From positions 372,001 through 436,000 of the forward strand of contig JBGAKG010000002.1 in NCBI GenBank assembly GCA_044224495.1: 64,000 bases of DNA, given 5' to 3'. Each line of letters begins with the position of its first letter. The first letter of the stretch is position 1. The notes below the pieces were generated by a model. It did not search any database. It saw only the letters and a program-made list of their open reading frames with translations, and was not told where the DNA came from. Position numbers and translations under genes: made by a program. This document shows positions 17,355 through 25,285 of the stretch, one piece after another. The stretch comes from JBGAKG01 sp044224495 (GTDB lineage: Bacteria; Myxococcota_A; Polyangia; Polyangiales; Polyangiaceae).

Positions 17355-17400
17355 CCCGTCGCCGTCGCCGTCAACGTCAACGCTCACGACGACGTCAACG
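17355..17400. repeat. Right arm of long inverted hexamer repeat
   Basis: This 46-base arm is complementary to 17102-17153, with one mismatch and one missing GGCGAC hexamer. On the minus strand it immediately precedes the four-helix-bundle remnant and is in frame with its first readable piece, giving a run of Val-Asp and Gly-Asp dipeptides. The enolase gene ends 58 bases further on. Confidence 0.9.
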
Positions 17401-17457
17401 AACCGAACGTCGATCAGCAAAAGGGCTGAGCGCTTTCAAGGTACCAGGTCGTGCCCC

Positions 17458-18729
17458 TCAGCGAAACGCGCCGCGTCCCGCGTATACGGCGCCGGCGCCG
17501 AGCTCGAAGCCGATCCGCAAGAGTTGGTTGTACTTTGCAACCCGGTCGCTGCGCGAGAGGGAGCCCGTCTTGATCTGGCCGGCGTTCGTCGCGACCGCGA
17601 GGTCCGCGATGAAGGCGTCTTCGGTCTCGCCCGAGCGGTGCGAGATGATCGCGCGGAAGCCCGCGCCGTGCGCCATCCGGATCGCGTCCAGCGTCTCCGT
17701 GAGCGAGCCGATCTGGTTCAGCTTCACCAGGATCGCGTTGCCCGTCTTCTCGTCGATGCCGCGCTTCAGGCGCTCTACGTTCGTCACGAAGAGGTCGTCG
17801 CCCACCAGCTGGACCTTGCTCCCGAGCTTGTCGGTGAGCTTCTTCCAGCTCGCCCAATCGTCCTCGGCGCAGCCGTCCTCGATGCTGAGGAGCGGGTACT
17901 TCTCCGCCAGCGTCGCGTAGATGCCGATGAGCTGGTCGCCCGTCACTTCCTTCTTGTCGAAGGTGTAGGTCTTCTTCGTCTTGTCGAAGAACTCGCTCGC
18001 CGCGCAGTCCAGCGCGAGCGCCACGTCGGTGCCGGGCTTGTAACCGGCTTCCTCGATCGCGCGCATGATGTACTGGAGCGCCTCTTCGTTCGAGCCGAGC
18101 CGCGGCGCGAAGCCGCCCTCGTCCCCGACCGCCACCGTCAGGCCGTTCTTCTTCAGCCCCGCCTTGAGCGCGTGGAACACCTCGGTCCCGGCGCGCAGCG
18201 CCTCGGGGAACGTCGGCGCGCCCACCGGCACGACCATGAACTCCTGGATCTCGAGGCCGTTGTCCGCGTGCTGGCCACCATTGAGGATGTTCATCAGCGG
18301 CGTCGGCAGCGTGCGCGCGTTCACGCCACCGAGGTAGCGCCAGAGCGGGAGCCCGACGACGTCGGCCGCGGCTCGCGCCACCGCCATCGAGACGCCGAGG
18401 ATCGCGTTCGCACCGAACTTCGCTTTGTTCGGCGTGCCGTCCGTCTCGAGCAGCACCCGGTCGATCTCGGCCTGGTCCAGCGCGTCGAGGCCGAGGATGC
18501 TCGGCCCGAGGGTCTGGTTCACGTTCGCGACGGCCTTCTGCACGCCCTTCCCGAGGAAGCGCTTCTTGTCGCCGTCCCGGAGCTCGAGCGCCTCGTGCTC
18601 GCCGGTGGAGGCTCCGCTCGGCACCGCGGCGCGGCCACGGCCGGTCTCGGTCTGGACCTCGACCTCGATGGTCGGGTTTCCGCGGGAATCCAGGATTTCT
18701 CGGGCAAGGACGGCGTTGATCTCGCTCAT
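17458..18729 (-). CDS. eno: Enolase
   Basis: Phosphopyruvate hydratase of glycolysis, 423 residues, full length. Catalytic and metal residues are all present: E163 (QEFM), E204 (GDEGGFAP), K336 (ILVKLNQIG), K387 (IKTGS), and the Mg2+ ligands D241, E284 (LSIEDG) and D311 (GDDLFVT). The start ATG at 18729 is preceded by a strong Shine-Dalgarno sequence (GAGGAGAAC). The frame is open upstream to 18882, but that part has no enolase similarity. The gene is monocistronic. Enolase is also part of the RNA degradosome in some bacteria, and a DEAD-box RNA helicase is encoded in the same window, though far away, so no linkage is claimed. Confidence 0.98.
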   Translation of the reverse strand: MSEINAVLAREILDSRGNPTIEVEVQTETGRGRAAVPSGASTGEHEALELRDGDKKRFLGKGVQKAVANVNQTLGPSILGLDALDQAEIDRVLLETDGTPNKAKFGANAILGVSMAVARAAADVVGLPLWRYLGGVNARTLPTPLMNILNGGQHADNGLEIQEFMVVPVGAPTFPEALRAGTEVFHALKAGLKKNGLTVAVGDEGGFAPRLGSNEEALQYIMRAIEEAGYKPGTDVALALDCAASEFFDKTKKTYTFDKKEVTGDQLIGIYATLAEKYPLLSIEDGCAEDDWASWKKLTDKLGSKVQLVGDDLFVTNVERLKRGIDEKTGNAILVKLNQIGSLTETLDAIRMAHGAGFRAIISHRSGETEDAFIADLAVATNAGQIKTGSLSRSDRVAKYNQLLRIGFELGAGAVYAGRGAFR

Positions 18730-18746
18730 GTTCTCCTCGAAACGTA

Positions 18747-18767
18747 CGCCGTTATCACACAACGGCG
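18747..18767. promoter_or_regulatory. Inverted repeat upstream of enolase
   Basis: Arms CGCCGTT and AACGGCG (7 of 7 complementary) flank a 7-base spacer, about 18 bases before the enolase start codon. This may be an operator or a leader hairpin. There is no further evidence. Confidence 0.35.
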
Positions 18768-18830
18768 CCGGATGCGACACCCGGCGGGACAGCGCTTCCG
18801 GTCGCGTCGCCCGTCGTCGCGTGAGCATGC

Positions 18831-18848
18831 CGAAAGAAATGCCCATGG
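18831..18848 (+). promoter_or_regulatory. Shared upstream motif, copy 1
   Basis: CGAAAGAAATGCCCATGG, 36 bases before the start codon at 18885. The identical 18 bases occur 32 bases before the gene starting at 21623 (opposite strand), and a 17-base variant lies before 19707. The position suggests a transcription-factor site or a promoter element. Confidence 0.55.
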
Positions 18849-18884
18849 ATAGGCGTCGCCCGCGCTGCGACGTTCGGTTCATTC

Positions 18885-19646
18885 ATGCGTCCGTCATGGG
18901 TCGGGGCCTTGTTCCTCGGAGGTTGCTTCCACGCGACGCCAGTCGTCCCCGCGCCAGCGACGCCAGCCGAGCAAACCGCCATCGCGTCTGGGCTCGACGG
19001 CACCGTTTGGTACGTCCACACGTACGCCGAAGCAGGCGGGGAACCGAAGGGCGCGATCGAGGTTTTCGTCTTCATCGCTGGAGGCGATCTCGGTCCGGTC
19101 GCGTTCACGGGCGTCTACGACGGCGTGCTCCCGATGTTCGAAATCCAGCAGCGCTGGCTGGTGGAGACGTCGGGGAAGAACGTGATCTTGCACTACGCGG
19201 CGATGGCGGCGTCGACGCGCTCGCTTCGCATCGATCGCATCGGTCCCGATCGCGCGACGTTCTTCGACTACGACTTCTCGCGGACCTACGAGCTCGGCCG
19301 TACCACTTCGGGACAGTCGGTGACGGCACCGGTCGGGGACTACGTTTGGCTTCGGCTCGCACCTCTCGCCGACGACGCAAAACAGTACGGTCAAGACTCG
19401 GGGGTGAGTTGCACCCTCGAGCCGCCGCCCGCCGGAAAGGCCCTCTTCGGGAAATGCGCCTACGCGAACGAGGAGCCTTGGCCGATTCAGTGTGCCGAAG
19501 GCGATCGCTCGCAGCCCTTGGCGTGCTCCTTCGGTGGCCCGAAGGCGGCGGCGGCAACCCTGCGCCTCGGGCCCGATGGATCCCTGGCTGGCGTATGGTC
19601 GGCGGGGGGGAGAACCATGCCCCTCGCGCTCATTCGCCACCGTTGA
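18885..19646 (+). CDS. Putative lipoprotein (253 aa)
   Basis: A short N-terminus (MRPSWVGALFLGGC) carries a lipobox at Cys14, so lipidation is likely although the signal is brief. The mature protein is beta-rich with many aromatic residues and has four further Cys in its last third, consistent with an extracytoplasmic, disulfide-bonded fold. I do not recognise the family. It is followed about 60 bases later by a LuxR-type regulator on the same strand. It carries copy 1 of an upstream motif that also precedes that regulator and the next lipoprotein gene, which suggests a shared control circuit. Confidence 0.78.
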   Translation: MRPSWVGALFLGGCFHATPVVPAPATPAEQTAIASGLDGTVWYVHTYAEAGGEPKGAIEVFVFIAGGDLGPVAFTGVYDGVLPMFEIQQRWLVETSGKNVILHYAAMAASTRSLRIDRIGPDRATFFDYDFSRTYELGRTTSGQSVTAPVGDYVWLRLAPLADDAKQYGQDSGVSCTLEPPPAGKALFGKCAYANEEPWPIQCAEGDRSQPLACSFGGPKAAAATLRLGPDGSLAGVWSAGGRTMPLALIRHR

Positions 19647-19656
19647 CCTGCCCTGC

Positions 19657-19673
19657 CGAAAGAATCACCATGG
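19657..19673 (+). promoter_or_regulatory. Shared upstream motif, copy 2 (variant)
   Basis: CGAAAGAATCACCATGG, 33 bases before the GTG at 19707. It differs from copies 1 and 3 by one missing base and two substitutions in the middle, while both ends (CGAAAGAA and CCATGG) are unchanged. Confidence 0.45.
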
Positions 19674-19706
19674 CGCAAGGCGGTCGCCCAATGGTCGAGT
19701 CGAGGC

Positions 19707-20846
19707 GTGGGCAAGAAGGCTGACTGGATCGCTGCGCTCGATGCAGCGACGGCGCCAATCGCCGACGAAGAGTCGTGGGCTCGCTCGCTCCTCGATGCGA
19801 TGAAGCCACTCTTCGGGGTCGACGAGATCGGGTTCGCCGTCATCGACCACTCTGCGGACGGCGAGAAGTTCTCGGTTCGAACGGCCGTGAGCAACTACGC
19901 GCTGCTCCCACCGCAGGAGTACATCGGTCGCTACGGTCTTCGAAAGCTCTACTACCCGCCCCGAATGGTGACGAGCGCGAGCTCCTTCCTCGAGAGCGGG
20001 CTTGGACCCGAGGCATGGTCCGAGCTACGCGCGTGCACCGGTGCGGTCGAGGCGCACGCGATGTTCGCCCACCCCGAGCCCGGAACGGCCGCGGTGATGT
20101 GCGCCGTCTTTTCCGACCGGCGACCGCTCGATCGCCATCGTGCTCGGCGGCTCACGCAGGTCGCGCTTCACCTCGAAGCCGGCCTTCGCCTTCGCCGACG
20201 ACCGCAGACCGTCAAAGCGGTTCTGCGCGGCGACGGCCGGGTGATTCACCTCGAGCCGAGCGCGCCTCCGGGGGCGCTTCTCACGCGGCTCGTACGAGAC
20301 GTCGAGCGTGCACGGCAGAGTCACGCGCGCGGCAGTGGAGAAGCTCTCGACCTCTGGCAAGCGCTCGTCCAGGGCGAGCTCTCGCTGGTCGCGCGGACCG
20401 AAGGCACGCGGCGCGAGTACCTCGCGGTCGAGAACCCGCCCGCGCGCCAACCTTTGCGGGCGTTCACCGTGGGCGAGGTCGATGCGATCTCGCTCGCGAC
20501 GCGCGGACTCTCGGCGAAGGCAGTGAGCTATGCGCTCGGCATCTCCGAGTCGCGGGTCTCGTCGCGGCTCGCGAGCGCGGCCGCCAAGGTGGGCATTGCT
20601 TCGCGGATCGAGCTCGTTCGCCTCGCGGCAATGCTCACGCGCGATCCACGGGCGAGGTTCGCGAAGAGCGCATTGACCGCCGCGGAGCGAGACGTCCTCG
20701 AGCTTCTCAGCCAAGGGCTGTCGAACGCGGAGATCGCCAGATTCAGGAATCGCTCGGTTCGCACGATCGCCAATCAAGTCGCGGAGCTCCTCCGGAAGAC
20801 GAGCGTGTCGTCGCGACGCGCGCTGGTGACGCGCACGATCGGCTGA
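19707..20846 (+). CDS. LuxR-type regulator with two tandem HTH domains
   Basis: The protein has 379 residues, starting at GTG. Residues 1-170 look like a GAF/PAS-type sensor. The C-terminus carries a standard LuxR DNA-binding domain at about 322-375 (LTAAERDVLELLSQGLSNAEIA...SVRTIANQV, with recognition helix following). Just before it, 253-310 reads as a second, diverged copy (FTVGEVDAISLATRGLSAKAVSYALGIS...SRVSSRLASAAAKVGI). Two adjacent LuxR HTHs in one chain are unusual. No REC domain or autoinducer-binding signature is seen, so the signal is unknown. Its stop codon abuts the stop codon of the convergent lipoprotein gene with no base between. The shared upstream motif suggests autoregulation. 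Confidence 0.85.
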   Translation: MGKKADWIAALDAATAPIADEESWARSLLDAMKPLFGVDEIGFAVIDHSADGEKFSVRTAVSNYALLPPQEYIGRYGLRKLYYPPRMVTSASSFLESGLGPEAWSELRACTGAVEAHAMFAHPEPGTAAVMCAVFSDRRPLDRHRARRLTQVALHLEAGLRLRRRPQTVKAVLRGDGRVIHLEPSAPPGALLTRLVRDVERARQSHARGSGEALDLWQALVQGELSLVARTEGTRREYLAVENPPARQPLRAFTVGEVDAISLATRGLSAKAVSYALGISESRVSSRLASAAAKVGIASRIELVRLAAMLTRDPRARFAKSALTAAERDVLELLSQGLSNAEIARFRNRSVRTIANQVAELLRKTSVSSRRALVTRTIG

Positions 20847-21623
20847 CTATGGGACGAGATCCGACCCACTGAGCGGAGCGAGCTTCGCCACCGCGTTCTG
20901 ATCGGTCGAGCCGCTCTTGTAACCACGGCCCGTAATCGAGGAGTAGGTTTGCCCGACTGTAGGGCTCCACGGTGGTGGAGCCGAGTCGGTGGCCATGTAG
21001 CTCGTCACGATGAGGTCGTCGTTTCCGAGCGCCGACGTGACGACGAAGTCGACGCCGGACGTCGCGGTCTTCGCTTTCACTGCTTGGACGCGGATGATCA
21101 TCGACTGGTACTTGTCGGCAGTCGCGCTTCCCGCCCGAATGTCGTTCGGAACGAGGTCGAGCGGCGCGGGGATGGTGGCGGACCCCGTCGATACGTAGCT
21201 TCCACGACCGTTCGATATGTCGATCTGGTCGAAGCCGCGGAACACGGCGGTCGAACCCGTGACCGTCACCATCGCGCCCGCCGTGAGCGTCACGTCCGCC
21301 GCACCCACGACGACGAACACGCCGCCCCACTCCTTTGCCGTCGAATCCTGGACGAAGAACCCGCGCGTGCCGCCGCTGGCCTTCACTCCCGTGACGATCA
21401 CGCCCGCGATCGTCACCTTCGCGCCCAGCGTGGGATGTCCGGCCGCCGCCGGGTTGCGCAGCGTGGGGATGCTCATCGAGGTGGGTCCGGCGTCGGCCGT
21501 CTGCTGGGCGTCGCTTCCGCCCGCGTCCGCGCCGGGCGACGCCGCGTCCGGAGGGTTGGTGCTGACGGCCGCGTCACCGACGCACCCCGTGAGGAAGAGC
21601 AGAGCGATGACCATCCTGTGCAT
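20847..21623 (-). CDS. Lipoprotein with OB-fold-like domain
   Basis: A 258-residue protein with signal peptide and lipobox LTGC (Cys14), then an Asp/Ala/Gly linker. The body resembles the OB-fold of secreted nucleases and related proteins: TIAGVIVTGVK...GFFVQD...GGVFVVVG...VTVTGSTAVFRGFDQIDI. That pattern (V-x-G-V-V-T, GFFVQD, a G-V-F strand and a V-T-G-x-V strand) is typical of nucleic-acid- or sugar-binding OB domains on the cell surface. No catalytic nuclease motif is present. It is convergent with the LuxR-type gene with no gap. Upstream, 32 bases from the ATG, lies copy 3 of the shared motif. Confidence 0.82.
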   Translation of the reverse strand: MHRMVIALLFLTGCVGDAAVSTNPPDAASPGADAGGSDAQQTADAGPTSMSIPTLRNPAAAGHPTLGAKVTIAGVIVTGVKASGGTRGFFVQDSTAKEWGGVFVVVGAADVTLTAGAMVTVTGSTAVFRGFDQIDISNGRGSYVSTGSATIPAPLDLVPNDIRAGSATADKYQSMIIRVQAVKAKTATSGVDFVVTSALGNDDLIVTSYMATDSAPPPWSPTVGQTYSSITGRGYKSGSTDQNAVAKLAPLSGSDLVP

Positions 21624-21655
21624 TCGTAGATTGTCTCCATGGCGTGCGGCGCCGC

Positions 21656-21673
21656 CCATGGGCATTTCTTTCG
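21656..21673 (-). promoter_or_regulatory. Shared upstream motif, copy 3
   Basis: On the minus strand this reads CGAAAGAAATGCCCATGG, identical to copy 1, and ends 32 bases before the ATG at 21623. The flanking bases differ between copies 1 and 3, so conservation is limited to the motif itself. Confidence 0.55.
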
Positions 21674-21730
21674 CCGCGGGCTCGCGGACGAGTCGGTGGC
21701 GCGTAGCGTCGACGCGCGAGTGTGCCGCGG

Positions 21731-23743
21731 TCACACGACGGTGCCGGACGCAGCACCCGCGGGGAAGAGTCCCTCCCAGAACTGGCGCACGTCGTCGAGC
21801 GAGCGCAAGCGTTGCGCGGGCGGGAGCGCGTCGAGCAGCACCCGCCCGTAGCTCTTCGCCAGCGCGCGGCGGTCGAGCAGCGCCACGACCCCTGCGTCCC
21901 GCTCGCTCCGGAGCAGGCGCCCGAAGCCCTGCTTCAGCGTGATCGCCGCCGCCGGCAGGCTGTAGCGGCGGAACGCGTTCTCGCCCCGAGCTTCGAGCGC
22001 GGCCGAGCGCGCGGCCACGACGGGATCGGTCGGGACCGGGAACGGGATCTTGTCCATCACGACGAGCCGCAGGGCGTCGCCAGGAACGTCGACGCCTTCC
22101 CAGAAGCTCATCGTCGCGACGAGGATCCCATGCTCGGCCGCGCGGAACGCGGAGAGGAGCGCGCCCTTCGGCTTCTGGCCCTGCACGAGCAACGGGCCCG
22201 GCAGCGTCTCTCGCTTCTCGGCGAGGTGCACCGCCAGCCGTCCATGGAGCGCCTGCATCGAGCGCAGCGACGTGCAGAGGACGAACGCGCCGCCGCCCGA
22301 GATCTCGAGGAGCTCCAGGATGCGCATCGCCGCCGCGTCGTCGAACGCGGGATCGCTCGGCTCGGGGAGATCGCGCGGCACGTAGAGGCCGGATCGGTTC
22401 GAGAAATCGAACGGGGAGGGCACGAGCAGCTCGTCCGCTTCGATCGCACCCAGGCGCTCCTTCGCGAACGCGAAGGAGGCCTCGCCGCCGGTCGTCGTCG
22501 CGAGCGTCGCGCTCGTACCGATCACCGCGCGCGAGCCGTCGAACAGCGTCGCCTCGAGATCGGGCCCCAGCTCGACCGGGCTCGTCCCGAGGACGATGCT
22601 CCGCTCGCGCTCCTCGATCCACGCGACGCGCGCGCTGGGCTCGTCGCCCGGCTCTCCGCCGCGCTCGAGCGCATCGAACACCTCGCCGAGCGCGCGGCGC
22701 AGGTCGGCGGCGCGGCGCGCGATCTGCGCTTCGGCGGGGCGCGCGCCATCCGACGTACGCGCGAGCCCTTCGAGGCACGCGTCCAGGCGATGCCACTCGC
22801 GCCGCACCTCGCTCCCGAGCTCGCGCGCCAGGAGCGGCCGTTGCCCGCGCCCCCGCGGCGACGAGCTCCGCCCGGCGCTCTGCGCGAGCTCGCCGAAGAA
22901 GCGGCCGCTCGCCTCGAGGACCAGCTCGAACACCGGTCGGGCCGGGCCGCTGGCCTTCGTCTCGTCGTACGCGCGGCGAGCGTCGCGCACGAGCGCTTCG
23001 ATCCGCGCCGACGAGACGCTCGACCCGAAGAAGAGCGTCGCGACGTCCTCGAGCTGATGGACCTCGTCGAAGATCACCGCGTCGTGCGCCGGGATCACCC
23101 CCGCTTCGCCACGCCCCGTGCGCCGGAGCGCGAGGTCCGCGCAGTAGAGGTGATGGTTCACGATCACGAGGTCGGCCTCCTCCGCGTCGCGGCGCATTCG
23201 GGTCGCGAAGCAGTCCTCGTAGTACGGGCAGGTGGGTCCGATCCGCGTGTCGCTCCCGGAGCGCACGTCGATCCAGGCCGGGTCGTCCTCGGGCAGCTCG
23301 ACGAGCTCGGCGTGATCGCCGGTCTCGGACTCCTTCTCCCAATCGGCGATCCGAAAGAGGCGCCGGTCAGCGGTCGCCTGCACCATCGCCTCGCGGAGGC
23401 GCCGCTTGCAGACGTAGTTCGAGAGCCCCTTCATCAGCACGGCGCGGAAGGCGATCCCGTGCGCGGCGAGGAGCTCCTTCACGAGCGGGACGTCCTTCGT
23501 GAAGAGCTGATCCTGGAGCGCCTTCGTCGCGGTGGAGACGACGACCTTGCGCCGCGACAGGATCGCGGGGACGAGGTACGCGAGCGTCTTCCCGGTGCCG
23601 GTCCCCGCCTCGACGAGCAGGCTCCGGTGCGACTCGAGCGCGCGCAGAACGGCGTCGGCCATGGCGCGCTGGCCGGGGCGCTCCTGGTAGCCGGGGAGCA
23701 GTCGTTCGAGCGGGGAGCCCGCGCCGAGGATCTCGTCGAGCAT
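21731..23743 (-). CDS. dinG: ATP-dependent DNA helicase, DinG/XPD family
   Basis: A 670-residue superfamily-2 helicase of the Fe-S (XPD/DinG/YoaA) group. Walker A is AGTGTGKT at 46-53 and the DEVH box is at 226-229. Between them are the four Cys expected for the 4Fe-4S cluster: C112, C172, C178 and C201. The C-terminal half contains the second RecA domain, with motif VI-like segments such as QGFGRLLRSERDAG. Such enzymes unwind damaged or R-loop/replication-fork DNA 5' to 3'. The gene starts only 6 bases after the GMC oxidoreductase stop, so it appears co-transcribed with a metabolic pair, an odd combination. Confidence 0.93.
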   Translation of the reverse strand: MLDEILGAGSPLERLLPGYQERPGQRAMADAVLRALESHRSLLVEAGTGTGKTLAYLVPAILSRRKVVVSTATKALQDQLFTKDVPLVKELLAAHGIAFRAVLMKGLSNYVCKRRLREAMVQATADRRLFRIADWEKESETGDHAELVELPEDDPAWIDVRSGSDTRIGPTCPYYEDCFATRMRRDAEEADLVIVNHHLYCADLALRRTGRGEAGVIPAHDAVIFDEVHQLEDVATLFFGSSVSSARIEALVRDARRAYDETKASGPARPVFELVLEASGRFFGELAQSAGRSSSPRGRGQRPLLARELGSEVRREWHRLDACLEGLARTSDGARPAEAQIARRAADLRRALGEVFDALERGGEPGDEPSARVAWIEERERSIVLGTSPVELGPDLEATLFDGSRAVIGTSATLATTTGGEASFAFAKERLGAIEADELLVPSPFDFSNRSGLYVPRDLPEPSDPAFDDAAAMRILELLEISGGGAFVLCTSLRSMQALHGRLAVHLAEKRETLPGPLLVQGQKPKGALLSAFRAAEHGILVATMSFWEGVDVPGDALRLVVMDKIPFPVPTDPVVAARSAALEARGENAFRRYSLPAAAITLKQGFGRLLRSERDAGVVALLDRRALAKSYGRVLLDALPPAQRLRSLDDVRQFWEGLFPAGAASGTVV

Positions 23744-23749
23744 CGGGCG

Positions 23750-25285
23750 CTACGCCACCCGTCTCGCGTACTCCCCCCACCGATCGAGCGTCTTCCCGGC
23801 GAGCATCAGCGCGACGCTCATGATCGGGATCTGCGAGTTCACGCCGACGCTCGTGGGCACGACGCTGCCGTCGCAGACGATCAGGTTCTCGACCTGCCAC
23901 GTCTCTCCGGTCGGCTTCACGACGCCGTGGCGAGGGTCCACGCTCATCTTCGCCGTCCCGAGCGGGTGGAACGACATGCACTCCACGCGGTTCGCCTTCG
24001 GCGGGTGCTTCTCGAGCTCGTCGAGCTCCTTCGGCTTCGTCACGGGCTCCGAGCCGAAGATCGGGAGCAGCACTTCCTTGGCGCCCGCGGCGAAGGCCCA
24101 GCGCCCGAGGAGCGCCATGCCCTTCCACATGCGCTCGCGGTCGCGCCCGCCCATCCGATACGTGAGGAGCGGCTCGCGCCCGAACCAACGCCGCACCGTC
24201 CCGCCCTCGTCGTCGTGGACCATCCCGCCGAACACGGCGAGGTTCCGCACCTTGTTGGTCAGGCGCACGTGGTCCTTGCCGACGCCGGGGAACGCCGCCG
24301 CGAGGATGTTGGGTGCAGAATACACGCTATTGAAGATGAGCCCCTCGTGCATGAGGTCGCCGATGAAGGCGCTCTGCATCGCGCCGTCCCAGCCGTCGAT
24401 CTCCTCGTCGAAGACCGCTGCCACGCGGAACGCGGGGTGGAGCGTCATGTGACGGCCGATGTGCGGACCGCCGAGGCCGCTCGCGCGGAGGAGGAGCGGC
24501 GTGTGGAGCGACCCACACGCGACGACCACGAGCCGCGCGCGGATCTCGAACGGGACGCGAGGCTCGCCCGTCTCCTGGTCGAAGAAGCGCCCGCTCACGC
24601 CGCGCGCGCGCCCGCCGGTGACGTCGACGCGCTCGACCAGCGCGTCGCTGTAGAGGCGGGCGCCGTGCGCGAACGCGATCGGGAGCATCGAGATGTCGAC
24701 GCTCATCTTCGCGCCGTGGGGGCAGCCGAACGTGCAGCGCGAGGCGCCCTGGCAGCCGCTCGTGTTCCGGCGGAGCGGCTGCATCGTGTAGCCCATCTTC
24801 GCCGCACCGATGCCGAAGAGCTCGGTCGAGCGCGAGCGCATCTCGGTGGGCACCGTCTCGACGTGGACCGCTTCCTCGATCGCCTCGAAGTAAGGCTCCA
24901 TCGCCTTCGGACCGACCTCGGGCAGATCGAGGCGGGTCTCCCAATCCTCGAGCACCTCGGTCGGGATGCGGTAGGCGACGCCGCCGGTGAGGACGCTGGA
25001 GCCGCCGACCACCTTGCCCGCCATCAGGCTGATGAGCGGCGTGTCGCCGAGGCCGATCGCGGTGTTGAGGCCGGCCTCGCGCGCGAGGCGGCGCAGGCTC
25101 TGGGTCGGCCCGAGCTTGCCGTAGACCTCTTTCGGGACGTGCGCGCCCTCTTCGAGGAGCACGACCTCGAGCCCGGCGCGCGCGAGCTCGCGCGCCACCA
25201 CGGCGCCGCCCGAGCCGGAGCCGACGATCACGACGTCGCACGACTCGCGTACGGGCGAACCGATCTCGCGTCCGCGGAGGATCAT
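23750..25285 (-). CDS. GMC-family FAD-dependent oxidoreductase
   Basis: A 511-residue flavoenzyme. The N-terminal FAD Rossmann motif is VVIVGSGSGGAVVARELARAG (residues 18-38), followed by the acidic ribose-binding ELLEEG-type strand end. The GMC signature region GGSSVLTGGVAYRIP follows (near residue 95). The C-terminal active-site segment contains SFHPLGTAKM and later NSQIPIMSVALM, with the conserved His/Asn pair. A Cys-rich patch (CQGASRCTFGCPHGAKMS) near the middle is typical of the cholesterol-oxidase/long-chain-alcohol-oxidase-like subgroup. The substrate is unknown, probably an alcohol. Its ATG overlaps the stop of the small upstream partner (ATGA). Confidence 0.93.
   Translation of the reverse strand: MILRGREIGSPVRESCDVVIVGSGSGGAVVARELARAGLEVVLLEEGAHVPKEVYGKLGPTQSLRRLAREAGLNTAIGLGDTPLISLMAGKVVGGSSVLTGGVAYRIPTEVLEDWETRLDLPEVGPKAMEPYFEAIEEAVHVETVPTEMRSRSTELFGIGAAKMGYTMQPLRRNTSGCQGASRCTFGCPHGAKMSVDISMLPIAFAHGARLYSDALVERVDVTGGRARGVSGRFFDQETGEPRVPFEIRARLVVVACGSLHTPLLLRASGLGGPHIGRHMTLHPAFRVAAVFDEEIDGWDGAMQSAFIGDLMHEGLIFNSVYSAPNILAAAFPGVGKDHVRLTNKVRNLAVFGGMVHDDEGGTVRRWFGREPLLTYRMGGRDRERMWKGMALLGRWAFAAGAKEVLLPIFGSEPVTKPKELDELEKHPPKANRVECMSFHPLGTAKMSVDPRHGVVKPTGETWQVENLIVCDGSVVPTSVGVNSQIPIMSVALMLAGKTLDRWGEYARRVA

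Noticed and set aside
17102..17400. Diversity-generating retroelement, because a four-helix-bundle (Avd-like) remnant is present
   Set aside because: No reverse transcriptase and no adenine-biased template/variable repeat pair is seen anywhere in the window.
17102..17400. A piece of 23S rRNA with its intervening sequence
   Set aside because: No rRNA-like sequence flanks the inverted arms; the neighbours are protein-coding genes.
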